A DNA stretch of 33,796 nt from an uncultured Aeromonadaceae bacterium. Its GTDB lineage: Bacteria > Pseudomonadota > Gammaproteobacteria > Enterobacterales > Aeromonadaceae. The notes beneath the pieces were generated by a model. The model worked only from the letters and a program-made list of their open reading frames with translations, did not search any database and was not told where the DNA came from. The position numbers were made by a program, and so were the translations under genes. The DNA lies in the NCBI GenBank assembly GCA_945957385.1, contig CAMFKP010000041.1, positions 1-33,796 on the forward strand, read 5' to 3'. This document shows, in pieces, positions 15,059-23,439 of the stretch (position 1 is the first letter of the stretch; the number at the start of each line of letters is the position of its first letter).

Positions 15059-16375
15059 TTAACCGTCTACATTATACCAGCCACCATTAATGTTCATCTG
15101 CAACGGGCGATACCATGCCTGAGTACGGATAACCATCGTGGTAAAACAACCGGCTGGCGCTTCCGTCTCGTTACTCCCAACTGCAACAGCACCTCGGCGC
15201 AAACGCCGGACAAATGTTTGATTCACGTAATCCCATGTAGCACGCGAGTTAATATTATTATCCCTCGCTACCAGTTGCTGATTCACATAATCAGTTACCC
15301 CTGCAATAGACTGATTGACGACGTCACGTAAACCAAGGTTATTAATAAAACGCTGTTTGTCAGGGATGTCCGCACCATTCTGGTCTTTACTTAATTTCTG
15401 CCCAATGAGATTCATCACGGTGGCCGAAAAATTCGGATCGTTGCCGAGAGCCGCTGCCAACTCTTGTAACGTGTCCAAGGCGGCAGGCGATGAATTCACC
15501 AACTTGGCAATTTTCGCGACCACAAAAGCGGCCGTAGCAATCTCCTGACCAGCGGCTGAATCTACGGGAGTAGGCGCTGTAGGATGTCCCGTTAACGCGG
15601 GACTATTTACCGGCGCTTTGCTTGCCGCCAAATCATGAACAGTCTTCACCGCCTTCGGTGTTGCGGCTAGCGTCTCTGACGTACTATCTGTCGCACTACT
15701 CAGCTGAACCAAACCACGCTTACTTGTGGTGGCATTCTCTGCCGTGTATTTGCCTGCGACCAAGTCACGCACCGCTTTCACCGCCTTGGGTGTGGCGGCG
15801 AGTATCTCTGAAGTACTCTCTGTGGCGCTGCTCAGCTGCACAAAGCCCTTCTCCGTCAATGACGCATCAGGGTGGTTGCGGCTTTCTTCATGGCGTTGAA
15901 TTTCACGCTTCAAATCCGCCAACGTCGGCCACACCACAGACGGATCAATAGTGACATTCACCACGCCAGCATTCTGGGGAATGAAGCGCAGCCGGTACAA
16001 ATAGCTTTTGGCTTCCCCCGAGGTGATCAGCGGTTTGAAGTCCCCTGACACCCGTCGATAGGCGTACAAGATGCCGTTATCTAAAATGGCTGACATCTCA
16101 TTGATGTAATACCCCGTGCCATTAATGGCATGCTCAGCCGGTATGGCGCACTCCGCCACAAAGACACCGGGGTTCTTTTCATCCTGATAAACCTTGGCCG
16201 GAAACTCGGCAATTTTATTGACCATGGCCGTCAATCCCATCGGCGATTGGTCATCCGGTAGGACGCCATTACCAATCCCGATTTTGGCAATGTTGACGAC
16301 CTTACCCAAAGCGTGTGCTGTACTTTCGTAGTTCAGACCCGCCTGAGTCAGGTAGCCGCGATAATCTTTACTCAT
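15059..16375 (-). CDS. H: Tail fibre protein (P2 gpH-like)
   Basis: 438 residues. The N-terminal ~160 residues are the conserved baseplate-binding part of P2-type fibres (LTQAGLNYESTAHALG, then YYINEMSAILDNGILYAYRR). Next come two near-identical repeats around KGFVQLSSATESTSE and KRGLVQLSSATDSTSE, each with LAATPKAVKAVRDL, then an APVNSPALTGHPTAPTP collar motif. The C-terminal ~90 residues are unlike common fibres and should carry the receptor-binding tip. It is short compared with P2 H (669 residues). The DNA repeats here could recombine to change fibre length. Confidence 0.88.
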   Translation of the reverse strand: MSKDYRGYLTQAGLNYESTAHALGKVVNIAKIGIGNGVLPDDQSPMGLTAMVNKIAEFPAKVYQDEKNPGVFVAECAIPAEHAINGTGYYINEMSAILDNGILYAYRRVSGDFKPLITSGEAKSYLYRLRFIPQNAGVVNVTIDPSVVWPTLADLKREIQRHEESRNHPDASLTEKGFVQLSSATESTSEILAATPKAVKAVRDLVAGKYTAENATTSKRGLVQLSSATDSTSETLAATPKAVKTVHDLAASKAPVNSPALTGHPTAPTPVDSAAGQEIATAAFVVAKIAKLVNSSPAALDTLQELAAALGNDPNFSATVMNLIGQKLSKDQNGADIPDKQRFINNLGLRDVVNQSIAGVTDYVNQQLVARDNNINSRATWDYVNQTFVRRLRRGAVAVGSNETEAPAGCFTTMVIRTQAWYRPLQMNINGGWYNVDG

Positions 16376-16980
16376 CGGATAGCCGCCTCAGAATCTGAAA
16401 TGATATAAACCTCACCCACCACTGCGTGGTATACCCCGTAATCATCCGAACGCAGTGCCGGAGCCCACGGCTCACAATCACTCACCACGCCGGACTCGGC
16501 ATAAATCGCTGTATACAGTGCAACATCTGCCGCCCTGACCAACTCCAGAGCCACGATATCCCGCTCAGCCTTATAGGTATTAATACGTGCAATAATCCGC
16601 CGTGACGTGGCCTCATCCAGTTGGGCATCGGGCAAATTGGCCACAAGCTTCAACTCGTAAGGCCGGCCGGTTTTGGTAATCTCTGCCTCAACACCTAGGG
16701 CACTTAAAGCAAACATCAGCCCATAGCGCGAGCAGCTTTTAGACTGAATCACCAAGCCATTGGCGGTGACATTACGCCGTGCTTGTAGTGAGTCTTCCGG
16801 AAACCAGTCCGACACCCCACGCTCAATGGCGAGCGCCGGTAAAAACTGGGCGGGTGTGCGCATGGCATCAAAGAGCCCTGCGGTCGGTGAACGCGCCTCT
16901 TGTTGGTGTAGCTCGGCCTCTATCAGCCGTAACAACGCAGACTGCAAGGGGGTGCGGTTATCTGGGAGCGAGTCACTCAT
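16372..16980 (-). CDS. I: Baseplate protein I (P2 gpI-like)
   Basis: About 202 residues (P2 gpI is 176). Motifs of the P2 I family are LIEAELHQQEARS to AQFLPALAIERGVSDWFPED, in which the wedge protein contacts J and the fibre. ATG at 16980 is selected: GGAGG is seven bases upstream and the start overlaps the J stop. The 3' end overlaps the H start by four bases. Confidence 0.86.
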   Translation of the reverse strand: MSDSLPDNRTPLQSALLRLIEAELHQQEARSPTAGLFDAMRTPAQFLPALAIERGVSDWFPEDSLQARRNVTANGLVIQSKSCSRYGLMFALSALGVEAEITKTGRPYELKLVANLPDAQLDEATSRRIIARINTYKAERDIVALELVRAADVALYTAIYAESGVVSDCEPWAPALRSDDYGVYHAVVGEVYIISDSEAAIR

Positions 16981-17977
16981 ACGCCACCTCCAACTCGATG
17001 CCGGTACAATACGGCGCCGTTTTGTAGTCACACACAATGCTGGCCGCCGGCTCACTCAATTCAACACGCACCACCCGCTGCGCCTGCTGCAAGGTGAAAT
17101 ACAACATCGACAGGTCTACCCGTCCGCTCAGGCGGTGCGTGGCTTGCGCGTATTCCTGCAAGGCCGCGGTCACCGGCTCGATATCAATCAGTCCATCCGG
17201 CGTGGGGCGACCATACAGTTTGGCGTGGATTTTATAGTGGGTGATCGTCGGCGCTTTGACCGACAGCACATCGGTCTCCAGCTCAATGTCATCCCGAGAC
17301 AGGTAGGTCGCGACCTCCTTGAGTAGCGCCTCCGAGGGGATCCCTTCGGCCGTCTCACGTGACAAAATGTAGAGGGAGACGTTACCGGTGCCCGGCGCTT
17401 CACAACGTGCCTGCGCATCCAGCACTTTGCCCACCGGACTTTCGTCAGCAAAGCGGTAGCGCAAGACCACTTCATTGGCTTGTGGCTTTTCGACCGAAAT
17501 GGTCGGCCGTTCGCCCAATGTCATGGCATGAAACCGGTAAGCAGTTCGGCTGCCCGTGGTGCCAAATCCAAACGGGGCCAGCAAGGCGCGGATCAGCAAG
17601 TCCCGATCGCTTTCCATCTCGTCAGGCTGGGGTGGATAGGCATTCGGGTTGCCCTTTTTTAACGTTTGTCGGAAAACCCCAAAATCCGCTGCCCGCGCAT
17701 CCAGTGAATCCCCTTTGGCAAACAACATCAGCAAACTTTCAAACTGCTTATTGCGCTTACGATCTTCAAAGACCATCACTTCAGTCAGGTACTGCAGCAA
17801 AATCGTCAGGATTTCAGCATCGTTTTCTAATGTCTGTTCGACGGCGGGGACATCCTCGGGGCGGATCGCCGTGAGGCATTGCAAGAAGGCCTGCTTTAAG
17901 CGCGGATACTTCTGCGAAAAGGGTTCATATTGCAACGCCTGCGGGACGGGGATCCGGTCTATCGCCGGATTAAACAT
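16973..17977 (-). CDS. J: Baseplate protein J (P2 gpJ-like)
   Basis: 334 residues (P2 gpJ is 302); the baseplate wedge protein at the tail edge. Conserved parts are FAKGDSLDARAADFGVFR (about 85-102), PDEMESDRDLLIRALLAPF and the GTGNVSLYILSRETAEGIPS segment with the long C-terminal domain. It overlaps W upstream by eight bases and I downstream, placing it in the V-W-J-I wedge operon. Confidence 0.9.
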   Translation of the reverse strand: MFNPAIDRIPVPQALQYEPFSQKYPRLKQAFLQCLTAIRPEDVPAVEQTLENDAEILTILLQYLTEVMVFEDRKRNKQFESLLMLFAKGDSLDARAADFGVFRQTLKKGNPNAYPPQPDEMESDRDLLIRALLAPFGFGTTGSRTAYRFHAMTLGERPTISVEKPQANEVVLRYRFADESPVGKVLDAQARCEAPGTGNVSLYILSRETAEGIPSEALLKEVATYLSRDDIELETDVLSVKAPTITHYKIHAKLYGRPTPDGLIDIEPVTAALQEYAQATHRLSGRVDLSMLYFTLQQAQRVVRVELSEPAASIVCDYKTAPYCTGIELEVAYE

Positions 17978-18302
17978 GTACCTTCACCTCCACATACTCC
18001 CCCTCGTAATGACCAAAAATCGACACAAAAAAACCCGCGTCGGCGGGTTTAAGTTCGATTCGCTTGGGACTGAAATCCGTGATGCCATTCGCGGGATCCG
18101 CCATGGCATCAAACATGTCCGCCTTGATGAGTAAGGCGACATCTGGCGACACATTCCGCCCCAGATAATCAGGAACATGGCAGCCAAAGGCACGTCGGCG
18201 GTACCGACTCCCCTGACGGGTAGTAAAGAGTTGCTGTAAGCGGCTGGCCAGTTGTTCGAAACCGCGGAGAGTGCGCCCTGTGCGCGCGTCCATCCCGAAC
18301 AT
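17970..18302 (-). CDS. W: Baseplate protein W (P2 gpW / T4 gp25-like)
   Basis: 110 residues (P2 gpW 115), a gp25-type wedge component with the conserved EPR-like lysozyme-fold element (here GCHVPDYLGRNVS). Start ATG 18302 follows GAGGGGA and lies eight bases after the V stop. The 3' coding sequence doubles as a perfect 7-bp terminator-like hairpin with a T tract (18025-18049). Confidence 0.87.
   Translation of the reverse strand: MFGMDARTGRTLRGFEQLASRLQQLFTTRQGSRYRRRAFGCHVPDYLGRNVSPDVALLIKADMFDAMADPANGITDFSPKRIELKPADAGFFVSIFGHYEGEYVEVKVHV
18025..18049 (-). terminator. Terminator-like hairpin inside gene W
   Basis: Minus-strand AACCCGC/GCGGGTT stem, 4-base loop, then seven T. It lies within codons for KPADAGFFV of baseplate protein W. 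Whether it terminates while being translated is unknown. Confidence 0.5.
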
Positions 18303-18309
18303 ATTCCCC

Positions 18310-18894
18310 TCATTGCGTGTGACTGACCGCCCCCACCATCGGCTCGCCGTGTGGGTGACGGTGTGAGTTATAGATAGTGCGATCGTCTGACAGGTTGCGT
18401 ACTTGATCGCCCAGCTCACCATGCACATTGCGCACATAGGGCGTATCAACAAACTCCACCCCGCCTGGGGCATGGATAACCAATTTCCCGACCGCCTTAT
18501 CCCAATACAGGTAACTCTGCGCTATCTGGGTATACACCCAATCGGGGTTATCGGTGGGAAACGGGAAGTCGTCAGAATCAATACCGACTAAGGCAATACA
18601 GCCTTGCAAGTTATCACCGGCACCGTAGTTGAGCAGTAGCGTGGTTTCACCCACGGAGGGCTGGCGGTAATGCGCCACATCCCCCGCCGCGGCGGAAAAC
18701 CATTTGATCGGTGGCGTCGTATTTTTACCGACCACCACGGTACAACGGTGACCCGACACTGACTGAATACGCCCGAGCAAAATCGCATTATTCGCGCGGC
18801 GCCGCCCAGACTCAATCTGCGCCTCGAGCAAGGCAATCCGATCTAATAAGGGCGCAAGGCGCATCGCGATAATCTGATCTAACGCATCATGCAT
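18310..18894 (-). CDS. V: Baseplate spike V (P2 gpV-like)
   Basis: About 194 residues (P2 gpV 211). An N-terminal helix (about 1-35), an OB-fold (LLGRIQSVSGHRCTVVVGK onwards) and a C-terminal beta-helix ending in NSHRHPHGEP. P2-type spikes use such an HxH tip motif to hold an iron ion at the point. Start at 18894 has GAGGTGACT just upstream; the ATG further upstream would run into the preceding gene. It begins the P2-like baseplate block. Confidence 0.9.
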   Translation of the reverse strand: MHDALDQIIAMRLAPLLDRIALLEAQIESGRRRANNAILLGRIQSVSGHRCTVVVGKNTTPPIKWFSAAAGDVAHYRQPSVGETTLLLNYGAGDNLQGCIALVGIDSDDFPFPTDNPDWVYTQIAQSYLYWDKAVGKLVIHAPGGVEFVDTPYVRNVHGELGDQVRNLSDDRTIYNSHRHPHGEPMVGAVSHTQ

Positions 18895-18901
18895 AGTCAC
18901 C

Positions 18902-19429
18902 TCACAGAAGCGGCCGATACGCGTTAGGGTCATCCGGATTATCCGGATTTACGGCAAACCTCACGCCATCACGGATAGGCGACGGAGTGAACGCCCCTGC
19001 ACCTAAGTACAGCGGTTGGATCCATTGCACGCCACGACTTTCTACCCCATCCACTCCCAGCATAAAGCCGGTATCACCGTTAACTTGAATATCCGGCTGG
19101 CCACAACAGGAGGACGATAAACCGAATGTGTTCGAGTCAATCACGCGCTCAAGCTCTGAGGCCAAATCAATGGCCACCAACACCGCGCGCGGCACTGACG
19201 CCGGCACGACACAATGTGCGGTGATAAGAAATTGGTGTTGATAGCGGCCATCTGGTCGGCGCGTGCCGGGGTGTGCATCCTCGAATTGGATAAAGACCGC
19301 CGGACCGTTTAATGGCACTGACCCAAAGTCCTCATAGCCCAACACGGGAATATCCCCGACCAAACGGGTCATCAACCCAGCCACGAGGCGGTCATAGTAC
19401 TGGCTAGGGCTTTCAATCATTTCAGCCAT
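18902..19429 (-). CDS. Probable tail terminator/completion protein
   Basis: 175 residues, of the small alpha-beta proteins found between the head and baseplate genes. Visible features are an N-terminal helix (PSQYYDRLVAGLMTRL), DFGSVPLNGPAVFIQFED and an FLITAHCVV strand, which fit a tail terminator-like fold (as in lambda gpU or P2 R). The assignment rests on fold pattern and position: after the Z-like gene (8-bp overlap) and before V (7-bp gap). It belongs to the junction between the lambda-like head and P2-like tail. Confidence 0.65.
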   Translation of the reverse strand: MAEMIESPSQYYDRLVAGLMTRLVGDIPVLGYEDFGSVPLNGPAVFIQFEDAHPGTRRPDGRYQHQFLITAHCVVPASVPRAVLVAIDLASELERVIDSNTFGLSSSCCGQPDIQVNGDTGFMLGVDGVESRGVQWIQPLYLGAGAFTPSPIRDGVRFAVNPDNPDDPNAYRPLL

Positions 19430-19982
19430 GTCCCCCTCCTGCCGCTAACTTGCTGCGCCCCCGTAAATCCGTCTCGAAATGGCGCAAAAAGATATCCGGC
19501 AAATTCAAAAACACCTCATCCTCCAACGCCACAATCATCTCATCGTCAATCGGCACACGGATCCGCTCGAGCGGGGTCCGCTGCTTACCCTTACGGCGCC
19601 ACACCCCTCGCCGTCCGCGAATGACCGCCACAAAAGCCTGTTCGTGATAAGTCCCCCGAATCATCAGGCCACCTGCCGCCTTACGAACGCCGCCTTTAAA
19701 CAGCAAGGGGTCTAGGTCATTCAAGCCAAACCAAAATTTGAGTTCAGCACTATCCTGACCGGGCTTTAAGTAGGCTTGCACACGCCGTTTCAAACTTCGC
19801 TGTACGGGACGCAGACCCAGGCGTTCACGCATCAGGTTTAACGCCTGCTTGCGGATAGTGATTTCGGTTCGCTTCATGGCGCGGTGATATGCCATGCGAA
19901 TGGCTTTATCGCTCAAGGCCGAGAACTGCAACAGCATCCGCTCCAGCACATCGTCATCAATATGCATGTACAGCAGGCTCAT
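19422..19982 (-). CDS. Minor tail protein Z-like / tail completion protein
   Basis: 186 residues, strongly basic in the centre (RRGVWRRKGKQRTPLERIRVPI). It shares the length and basic, helix-then-strand pattern of lambda gpZ (192 residues) and the phage minor tail Z family, including an N-terminal AYHRAMKRTEITIRKQAL helix and a late VPIDDEMI strand. Z acts at the head-tail joint. It overlaps FII by four bases (ATGA). The P2 S completion protein is an alternative reading. Confidence 0.68.
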   Translation of the reverse strand: MSLLYMHIDDDVLERMLLQFSALSDKAIRMAYHRAMKRTEITIRKQALNLMRERLGLRPVQRSLKRRVQAYLKPGQDSAELKFWFGLNDLDPLLFKGGVRKAAGGLMIRGTYHEQAFVAVIRGRRGVWRRKGKQRTPLERIRVPIDDEMIVALEDEVFLNLPDIFLRHFETDLRGRSKLAAGGGHG

Positions 19983-20371
19983 CGCGTAAATCTCACCCCA
20001 TTTCCGGATGGTAAACGCTGTGCGCCAACAAGCCCGAGCACTAACAACGTACTGCTCTGGTCTGGATACAAAACGTCAGCCACGACTCTCGGCCCTTGTG
20101 GGGTATCCAGTTCAGCGCCAACCATCAACGCTCTGTCAAGTCTCTGCCCCAATACCGTTAACGAACCATGCTCACACGTAGCGGCAAAGGGGCGCGGAGC
20201 GCTACTGCTAGGACTCCCTTTACCGGCAGACAATTGGGTGTCATAAATGGCTCGAACCGATAAAGGCTGCCCGTCTCTTGGCCGCAAAATAAAATCAGCC
20301 GCCATATGCTCCATGATGGCTTCATCAGCCCGCAGCAAAGCGCTATCAAACAGCACATCCAAAGACGCCAT
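19979..20371 (-). CDS. FII: Head-tail joining protein FII-like
   Basis: 130 residues (lambda FII 117). The N-terminus SLDVLFDSALLRADEAIMEHM matches lambda FII, and the remainder is beta-rich. In lambda it caps the portal after packaging and receives the tail. A serine/proline-rich insert around 48-62 (LSAGKGSPSSSAPRP) is unusual. It lies one base after the FI-like gene. As this is the last head protein before the P2-like tail, it must fit the new tail partner. Confidence 0.75.
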   Translation of the reverse strand: MASLDVLFDSALLRADEAIMEHMAADFILRPRDGQPLSVRAIYDTQLSAGKGSPSSSAPRPFAATCEHGSLTVLGQRLDRALMVGAELDTPQGPRVVADVLYPDQSSTLLVLGLVGAQRLPSGNGVRFTR

Positions 20372-20372
20372 A

Positions 20373-20705
20373 TCACACCACCTGAATCAGCCCACGCTGA
20401 CTTAAATCAGGCACCCACTCTGGCGCTAGCCAACATGATTCCCCTTTTAACACCAGACTTACCGGCTGACCTTGGGCGTTGAACGCATCGGTGTGTAAGG
20501 TCACTAATGCAGTCACCTGCACACAACCCTTTGCGGCACTCTTTTCCCCGCTTGCACTCGGGACATCGTCCATTTCAGCCAATTCCTCCTGCGCTTCACG
20601 TACACGCTGCTGCAGATCAGCCAACGAGCCCGTCACGGGTAACTTGCGCCCTAATTGCTCACTGAGCGCATTCAATTGCGTAATCAATTCCTCTTTCTGC
20701 GACAT
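20373..20705 (-). CDS. FI: DNA packaging accessory protein FI-like
   Basis: 110 residues (lambda FI 132): N-terminal helical pair (KEELITQLNALSEQLGRKLP, then LADLQQRVREAQEEL) and C-terminal strand domain (VQVTALVTLHTDAFNAQGQP), as in lambda FI, which helps terminase-DNA complexes dock on proheads. The start at 20705 has GAGGAG six bases upstream. Lambda's acidic linker is shorter here. Confidence 0.82.
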   Translation of the reverse strand: MSQKEELITQLNALSEQLGRKLPVTGSLADLQQRVREAQEELAEMDDVPSASGEKSAAKGCVQVTALVTLHTDAFNAQGQPVSLVLKGESCWLAPEWVPDLSQRGLIQVV

Positions 20706-20717
20706 GCTTCGCTCCTC

Positions 20718-20744
20718 AAAAATCATGCCCCATTCAGGGGCATG
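20718..20744 (-). terminator. Terminator-like hairpin between capsid gene E and FI
   Basis: Minus-strand stem CATGCCCC/GGGGCATG (8 bp, 5-base loop) followed by ATTTTT. The T tract is short, so it may attenuate rather than stop transcription after the capsid gene. Confidence 0.55.
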
Positions 20745-20754
20745 CTCATGGGTA

Positions 20755-21780
20755 TTACGCCAATTTCACGGATACAAATTCGTCGGCATCCGCCAAAATC
20801 ATCAGCGGTGCAGATTGGGTCATGGTGTACTCATGCGCAGGGTCACCGGTTTGGATCCAGTTTTTCGGGAAGCGCGTCCCTTTCACGACCCCTTCTCGGA
20901 TAATCTCGATATCCTGGCAACCCCCATAGGTACGCAGACCGCGCGCATGGGTGTTGCCCAACACCATCGTCAGTTCGGGCAGGTAGTTTTGCTTTTTCCC
21001 CTTCACGATATGCTGGCCGCTGTACACCACAATCGCGACATCACCGAACATCCCTTTGTACGACACGGCTTGGCCCAGATCTTTTAACGCGGTTTCCAAC
21101 ACCGAGTTGGAGCCGCGGCGGGTATCCAGCTTCTCATTCACTTTTTTGAAGGAGCGGAACAGCGCCCATCCTTTCGGGTCAAACACGATGATGTTGATCA
21201 CGCCACTGGCCTGCAGGGCATACGCTTCAATGTCTTCAGTGGGGTCATAAGTGGCTTTATCTTTTTTCGACCATTCTGCGCCACCCGCCTGGGTGATGTT
21301 ATTGCCGGCGCTGCGCTGCATATCCACTTCGACCGGCTCAAAATCCTCACCTTCCATGATGTAGCGGCCATGCAACACGGCATCGACGGCCTGACGCTCT
21401 TCAATTTGCTGAATGGCCAACTCTTCATCTTTGAGGTTTTGCAAAATCAGGCGCTTGCGGCGGTAAGCCGGATCATTCAAATTCTGCGGGTCTTCATCCG
21501 CCAACTGTGTCACCACCATGCCCGGCGTGACTTCATGCTTCGGCTTCACATAGCCGGGTTTGAATTGTTGGCGCAGACCACCACGGGTACGCAGTACCTT
21601 GCCGGATACCGTTGGTGAGACATACACCGCCATATCCACTTCGCCCGGTATTTTGGCCAGATTCACTTCCTCGGTATCGAAGGTATAGGTCTCACGGAAG
21701 AACAGACGCAAAAACAGCTGATCAAACTTAAATTTTTGCTGCGTCGCAGTCAGCAGCTTACGAGTCGTATACATCGACAT
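20755..21780 (-). CDS. E: Major capsid protein (lambda gpE)
   Basis: 341 residues, the exact length of lambda gpE, with very similar sequence throughout (MSMYTTRKLLTATQQKFKFD, VSPTVSGKVLRTRGG, TYDPTEDIEAYALQASGV, DPKGWALFRSFK, IQTGDPAHEYTMTQSAPLM). It has the HK97-type capsid fold. ATG 21780 is selected because AGGTAA lies six bases before it and it aligns with the lambda N-terminus; an upstream ATG would start inside a terminator. It is decorated by gpD. Confidence 0.96.
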   Translation of the reverse strand: MSMYTTRKLLTATQQKFKFDQLFLRLFFRETYTFDTEEVNLAKIPGEVDMAVYVSPTVSGKVLRTRGGLRQQFKPGYVKPKHEVTPGMVVTQLADEDPQNLNDPAYRRKRLILQNLKDEELAIQQIEERQAVDAVLHGRYIMEGEDFEPVEVDMQRSAGNNITQAGGAEWSKKDKATYDPTEDIEAYALQASGVINIIVFDPKGWALFRSFKKVNEKLDTRRGSNSVLETALKDLGQAVSYKGMFGDVAIVVYSGQHIVKGKKQNYLPELTMVLGNTHARGLRTYGGCQDIEIIREGVVKGTRFPKNWIQTGDPAHEYTMTQSAPLMILADADEFVSVKLA

Positions 21781-21792
21781 AACATTACCTAT

Positions 21793-21815
21793 AAAAAAAG
21801 CCGCATCCGCGGCCT
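21793..21815 (-). terminator. Intrinsic terminator between gpD and gpE
   Basis: Minus-strand GCCGC/GCGGC stem (4-base loop) followed by seven T, ending a few bases before the capsid ribosome site. Confidence 0.75.
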
Positions 21816-21834
21816 TCAATCATTGAACAGACAA

Positions 21835-22161
21835 TCACACCACGCTGAGCGCAGTGCCAACAAACGCATTACGTTTAAGGTGCTCATCCGAGACACCGTG
21901 TGGCCACTGAATATCCTCCAGACGCCACGACCCACTTTTGAAATAGGTCACCTGCGTTGCAGAATCAGCGACACTTAAGGCGAGCAGCCCCACCGCGGTA
22001 CCCGCTTTAGTCCCATCCCATGCCACCAATTTTCCCGTTTCGTTTAACATCAGCGGGGTCAATGCGGGTGTCGCCGCACTTAAGTCGGCCGCGCCGCGGG
22101 CGGTGTACACCGGATCGCTATCGCCCAATGGCTGAAAATAGTTCAGAACTTCTTCGCTCAT
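21835..22161 (-). CDS. D: Head decoration protein (lambda gpD)
   Basis: About 108 residues (lambda gpD 110) and clearly homologous: NYFQPLGDSDPVYTA, TPLMLNETGKLVAWDGTKAG, and a C-terminal FVGTALSVV. Trimers stabilise the expanded head. The ATG at 22161 follows AGGAGG by four bases; a GTG one codon earlier is less likely. Confidence 0.94.
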   Translation of the reverse strand: MSEEVLNYFQPLGDSDPVYTARGAADLSAATPALTPLMLNETGKLVAWDGTKAGTAVGLLALSVADSATQVTYFKSGSWRLEDIQWPHGVSDEHLKRNAFVGTALSVV

Positions 22162-22170
22162 CACGCCTCC

Positions 22171-22533
22171 TTACACTGGGATCGCCAGTAAGTCGTTATC
22201 GTCAGCCCCGACAGGCGCTGACGCCGACGTGACCGGTGCCGGCGCGCCGCGCATCATGTCATCTAAGGCTGTCTCACTGCGAGCCTGCGCACTGAGTGGT
22301 GCGGCCGCCATAATGCGTCGAGCATCCTCGACGGTCATACTCGGCGTTTTAGCCAACACCTGCGCCATCGCTTCACGCCCGTTTGCCTCTTCACAGCCGA
22401 GGATCCCCATAATGCGTGCATTCTCAGCCGCCACGGCGTCAGCCATCGCCGCGGATAACTGCTCCGCTGAAATCCCCGCCACACTCTGCGCCGCCCCTGT
22501 CGGCTGGTTATCAGCAGAATGGTTTTCTTGCAT
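22171..22533 (-). CDS. nu3: Internal-start scaffold (lambda Nu3-like)
   Basis: The 3' third of the protease gene has its own ATG at 22533 with an excellent GGGAGGAG four bases upstream, in the same frame. It would yield a 120-residue helical, Ala/Glu-rich scaffold ending DDNDLLAIPV, equivalent to lambda Nu3, which is made the same way from gene C. It shares conserved stretches with lambda (ENARIMGILGCEEANGRE, ARRIMAAAPLSAQARSETAL). Confidence 0.85.
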   Translation of the reverse strand: MQENHSADNQPTGAAQSVAGISAEQLSAAMADAVAAENARIMGILGCEEANGREAMAQVLAKTPSMTVEDARRIMAAAPLSAQARSETALDDMMRGAPAPVTSASAPVGADDNDLLAIPV

Positions 22534-23439
22534 GACTCCTCCCGTAATCACGGTTTTTGATAAATGGGTTAATGCCTCGCGCATCACGCCGATAGCATCT
22601 GAATTAATTACCAGCTGGTCTGCCAGCCCGACATCCAGCACCTCCGCGCCGGCATACACGGCGGCTTCTGTCGCGAGAACATCGTCAACCGACAAGCCGG
22701 TATAACAGGCAACCTTCTCGGCAAATCGCTGCCGCGTCATATCCATCTGCGCTTGAAACTGCTCACGTACGCTGTCCGGTAACGCGCTATACGGGTTACC
22801 CTCCACCTTGTGCTGGCCGCTATACAGCAAGGTGATCTCGACCCCCTCTTTGGCCATCGCGCCGGCATAGTTACTGTGCGCCATCATCACGCCAATGGAG
22901 CCGGTTCGAGCCGTTTGCGTAATAAGGCGATGGCTGGCAGCACTGGCTATCAACTGGCCGGCACTGCAGTGCATGTCATTGGCCAAGGACCAGATCGGCT
23001 TTATCGCGCGCATCCGCGCAATGACATCCGCACAGTCAAACGCCCCGGCCACCATCCCGCCGGGGGTGTCCATATCTAACAGCACCCCGTCCACCTCGGG
23101 ATCGGCCATGGCTTGATTCAAGCGCGCCACAATCCCGTTGTAGCCTGTCATCCCCGAATAGGGCTTCACACTGCGCGTCTTACTTACCAAGGTGCCGGAT
23201 ATCGGGATCACCGCAATCCGCTCCGCCACGGAATACGGGCGAGGCTCTCGGCGTCCCGCGTGCTCCTGAAAGGCCGCTAATTCCTGTGAGGTCGCTAGCG
23301 ATTCACCGGTGGCATCACGGATGGCCGCAATCCCCATCTGCTCGGCTAACGCGCAAAAGAAAACCCGCGCATAGGCGGGTTCAAGTAGTAAGGGCTGGTT
23401 AAATGCCAACCCCGCGATATGGGGAAGATTACGCAGCAT
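22171..23439 (-). CDS. C: Prohead protease / minor capsid (lambda gpC, S49 family)
   Basis: 422 residues (lambda gpC 439), S49/SppA-type serine protease that matures the prohead. The nucleophile region is NDMHCSAGQLIASAASHR (Ser in CSAG) and the base lysine lies in SGQHKVEGNPYS, both as in lambda. DMDTPGGMVAGAFDCAD and GSIGVMMAHSNYAG are conserved. Its C-terminal third doubles as the scaffold through an internal start. It overlaps the portal stop by 11 bases. Near its start, codons for LEPAYARVFF form a terminator-like hairpin (23354-23381). Confidence 0.94.
   Translation of the reverse strand: MLRNLPHIAGLAFNQPLLLEPAYARVFFCALAEQMGIAAIRDATGESLATSQELAAFQEHAGRREPRPYSVAERIAVIPISGTLVSKTRSVKPYSGMTGYNGIVARLNQAMADPEVDGVLLDMDTPGGMVAGAFDCADVIARMRAIKPIWSLANDMHCSAGQLIASAASHRLITQTARTGSIGVMMAHSNYAGAMAKEGVEITLLYSGQHKVEGNPYSALPDSVREQFQAQMDMTRQRFAEKVACYTGLSVDDVLATEAAVYAGAEVLDVGLADQLVINSDAIGVMREALTHLSKTVITGGVMQENHSADNQPTGAAQSVAGISAEQLSAAMADAVAAENARIMGILGCEEANGREAMAQVLAKTPSMTVEDARRIMAAAPLSAQARSETALDDMMRGAPAPVTSASAPVGADDNDLLAIPV
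23354..23381 (-). terminator. Terminator-like hairpin inside gene C
   Basis: Minus-strand AACCCGC/GCGGGTT stem with a 6-base loop and TTCTTT, within the 5' coding part of the protease gene. The T tract is interrupted, and the protein sequence here is conserved with lambda, so it may be incidental. Confidence 0.35.
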
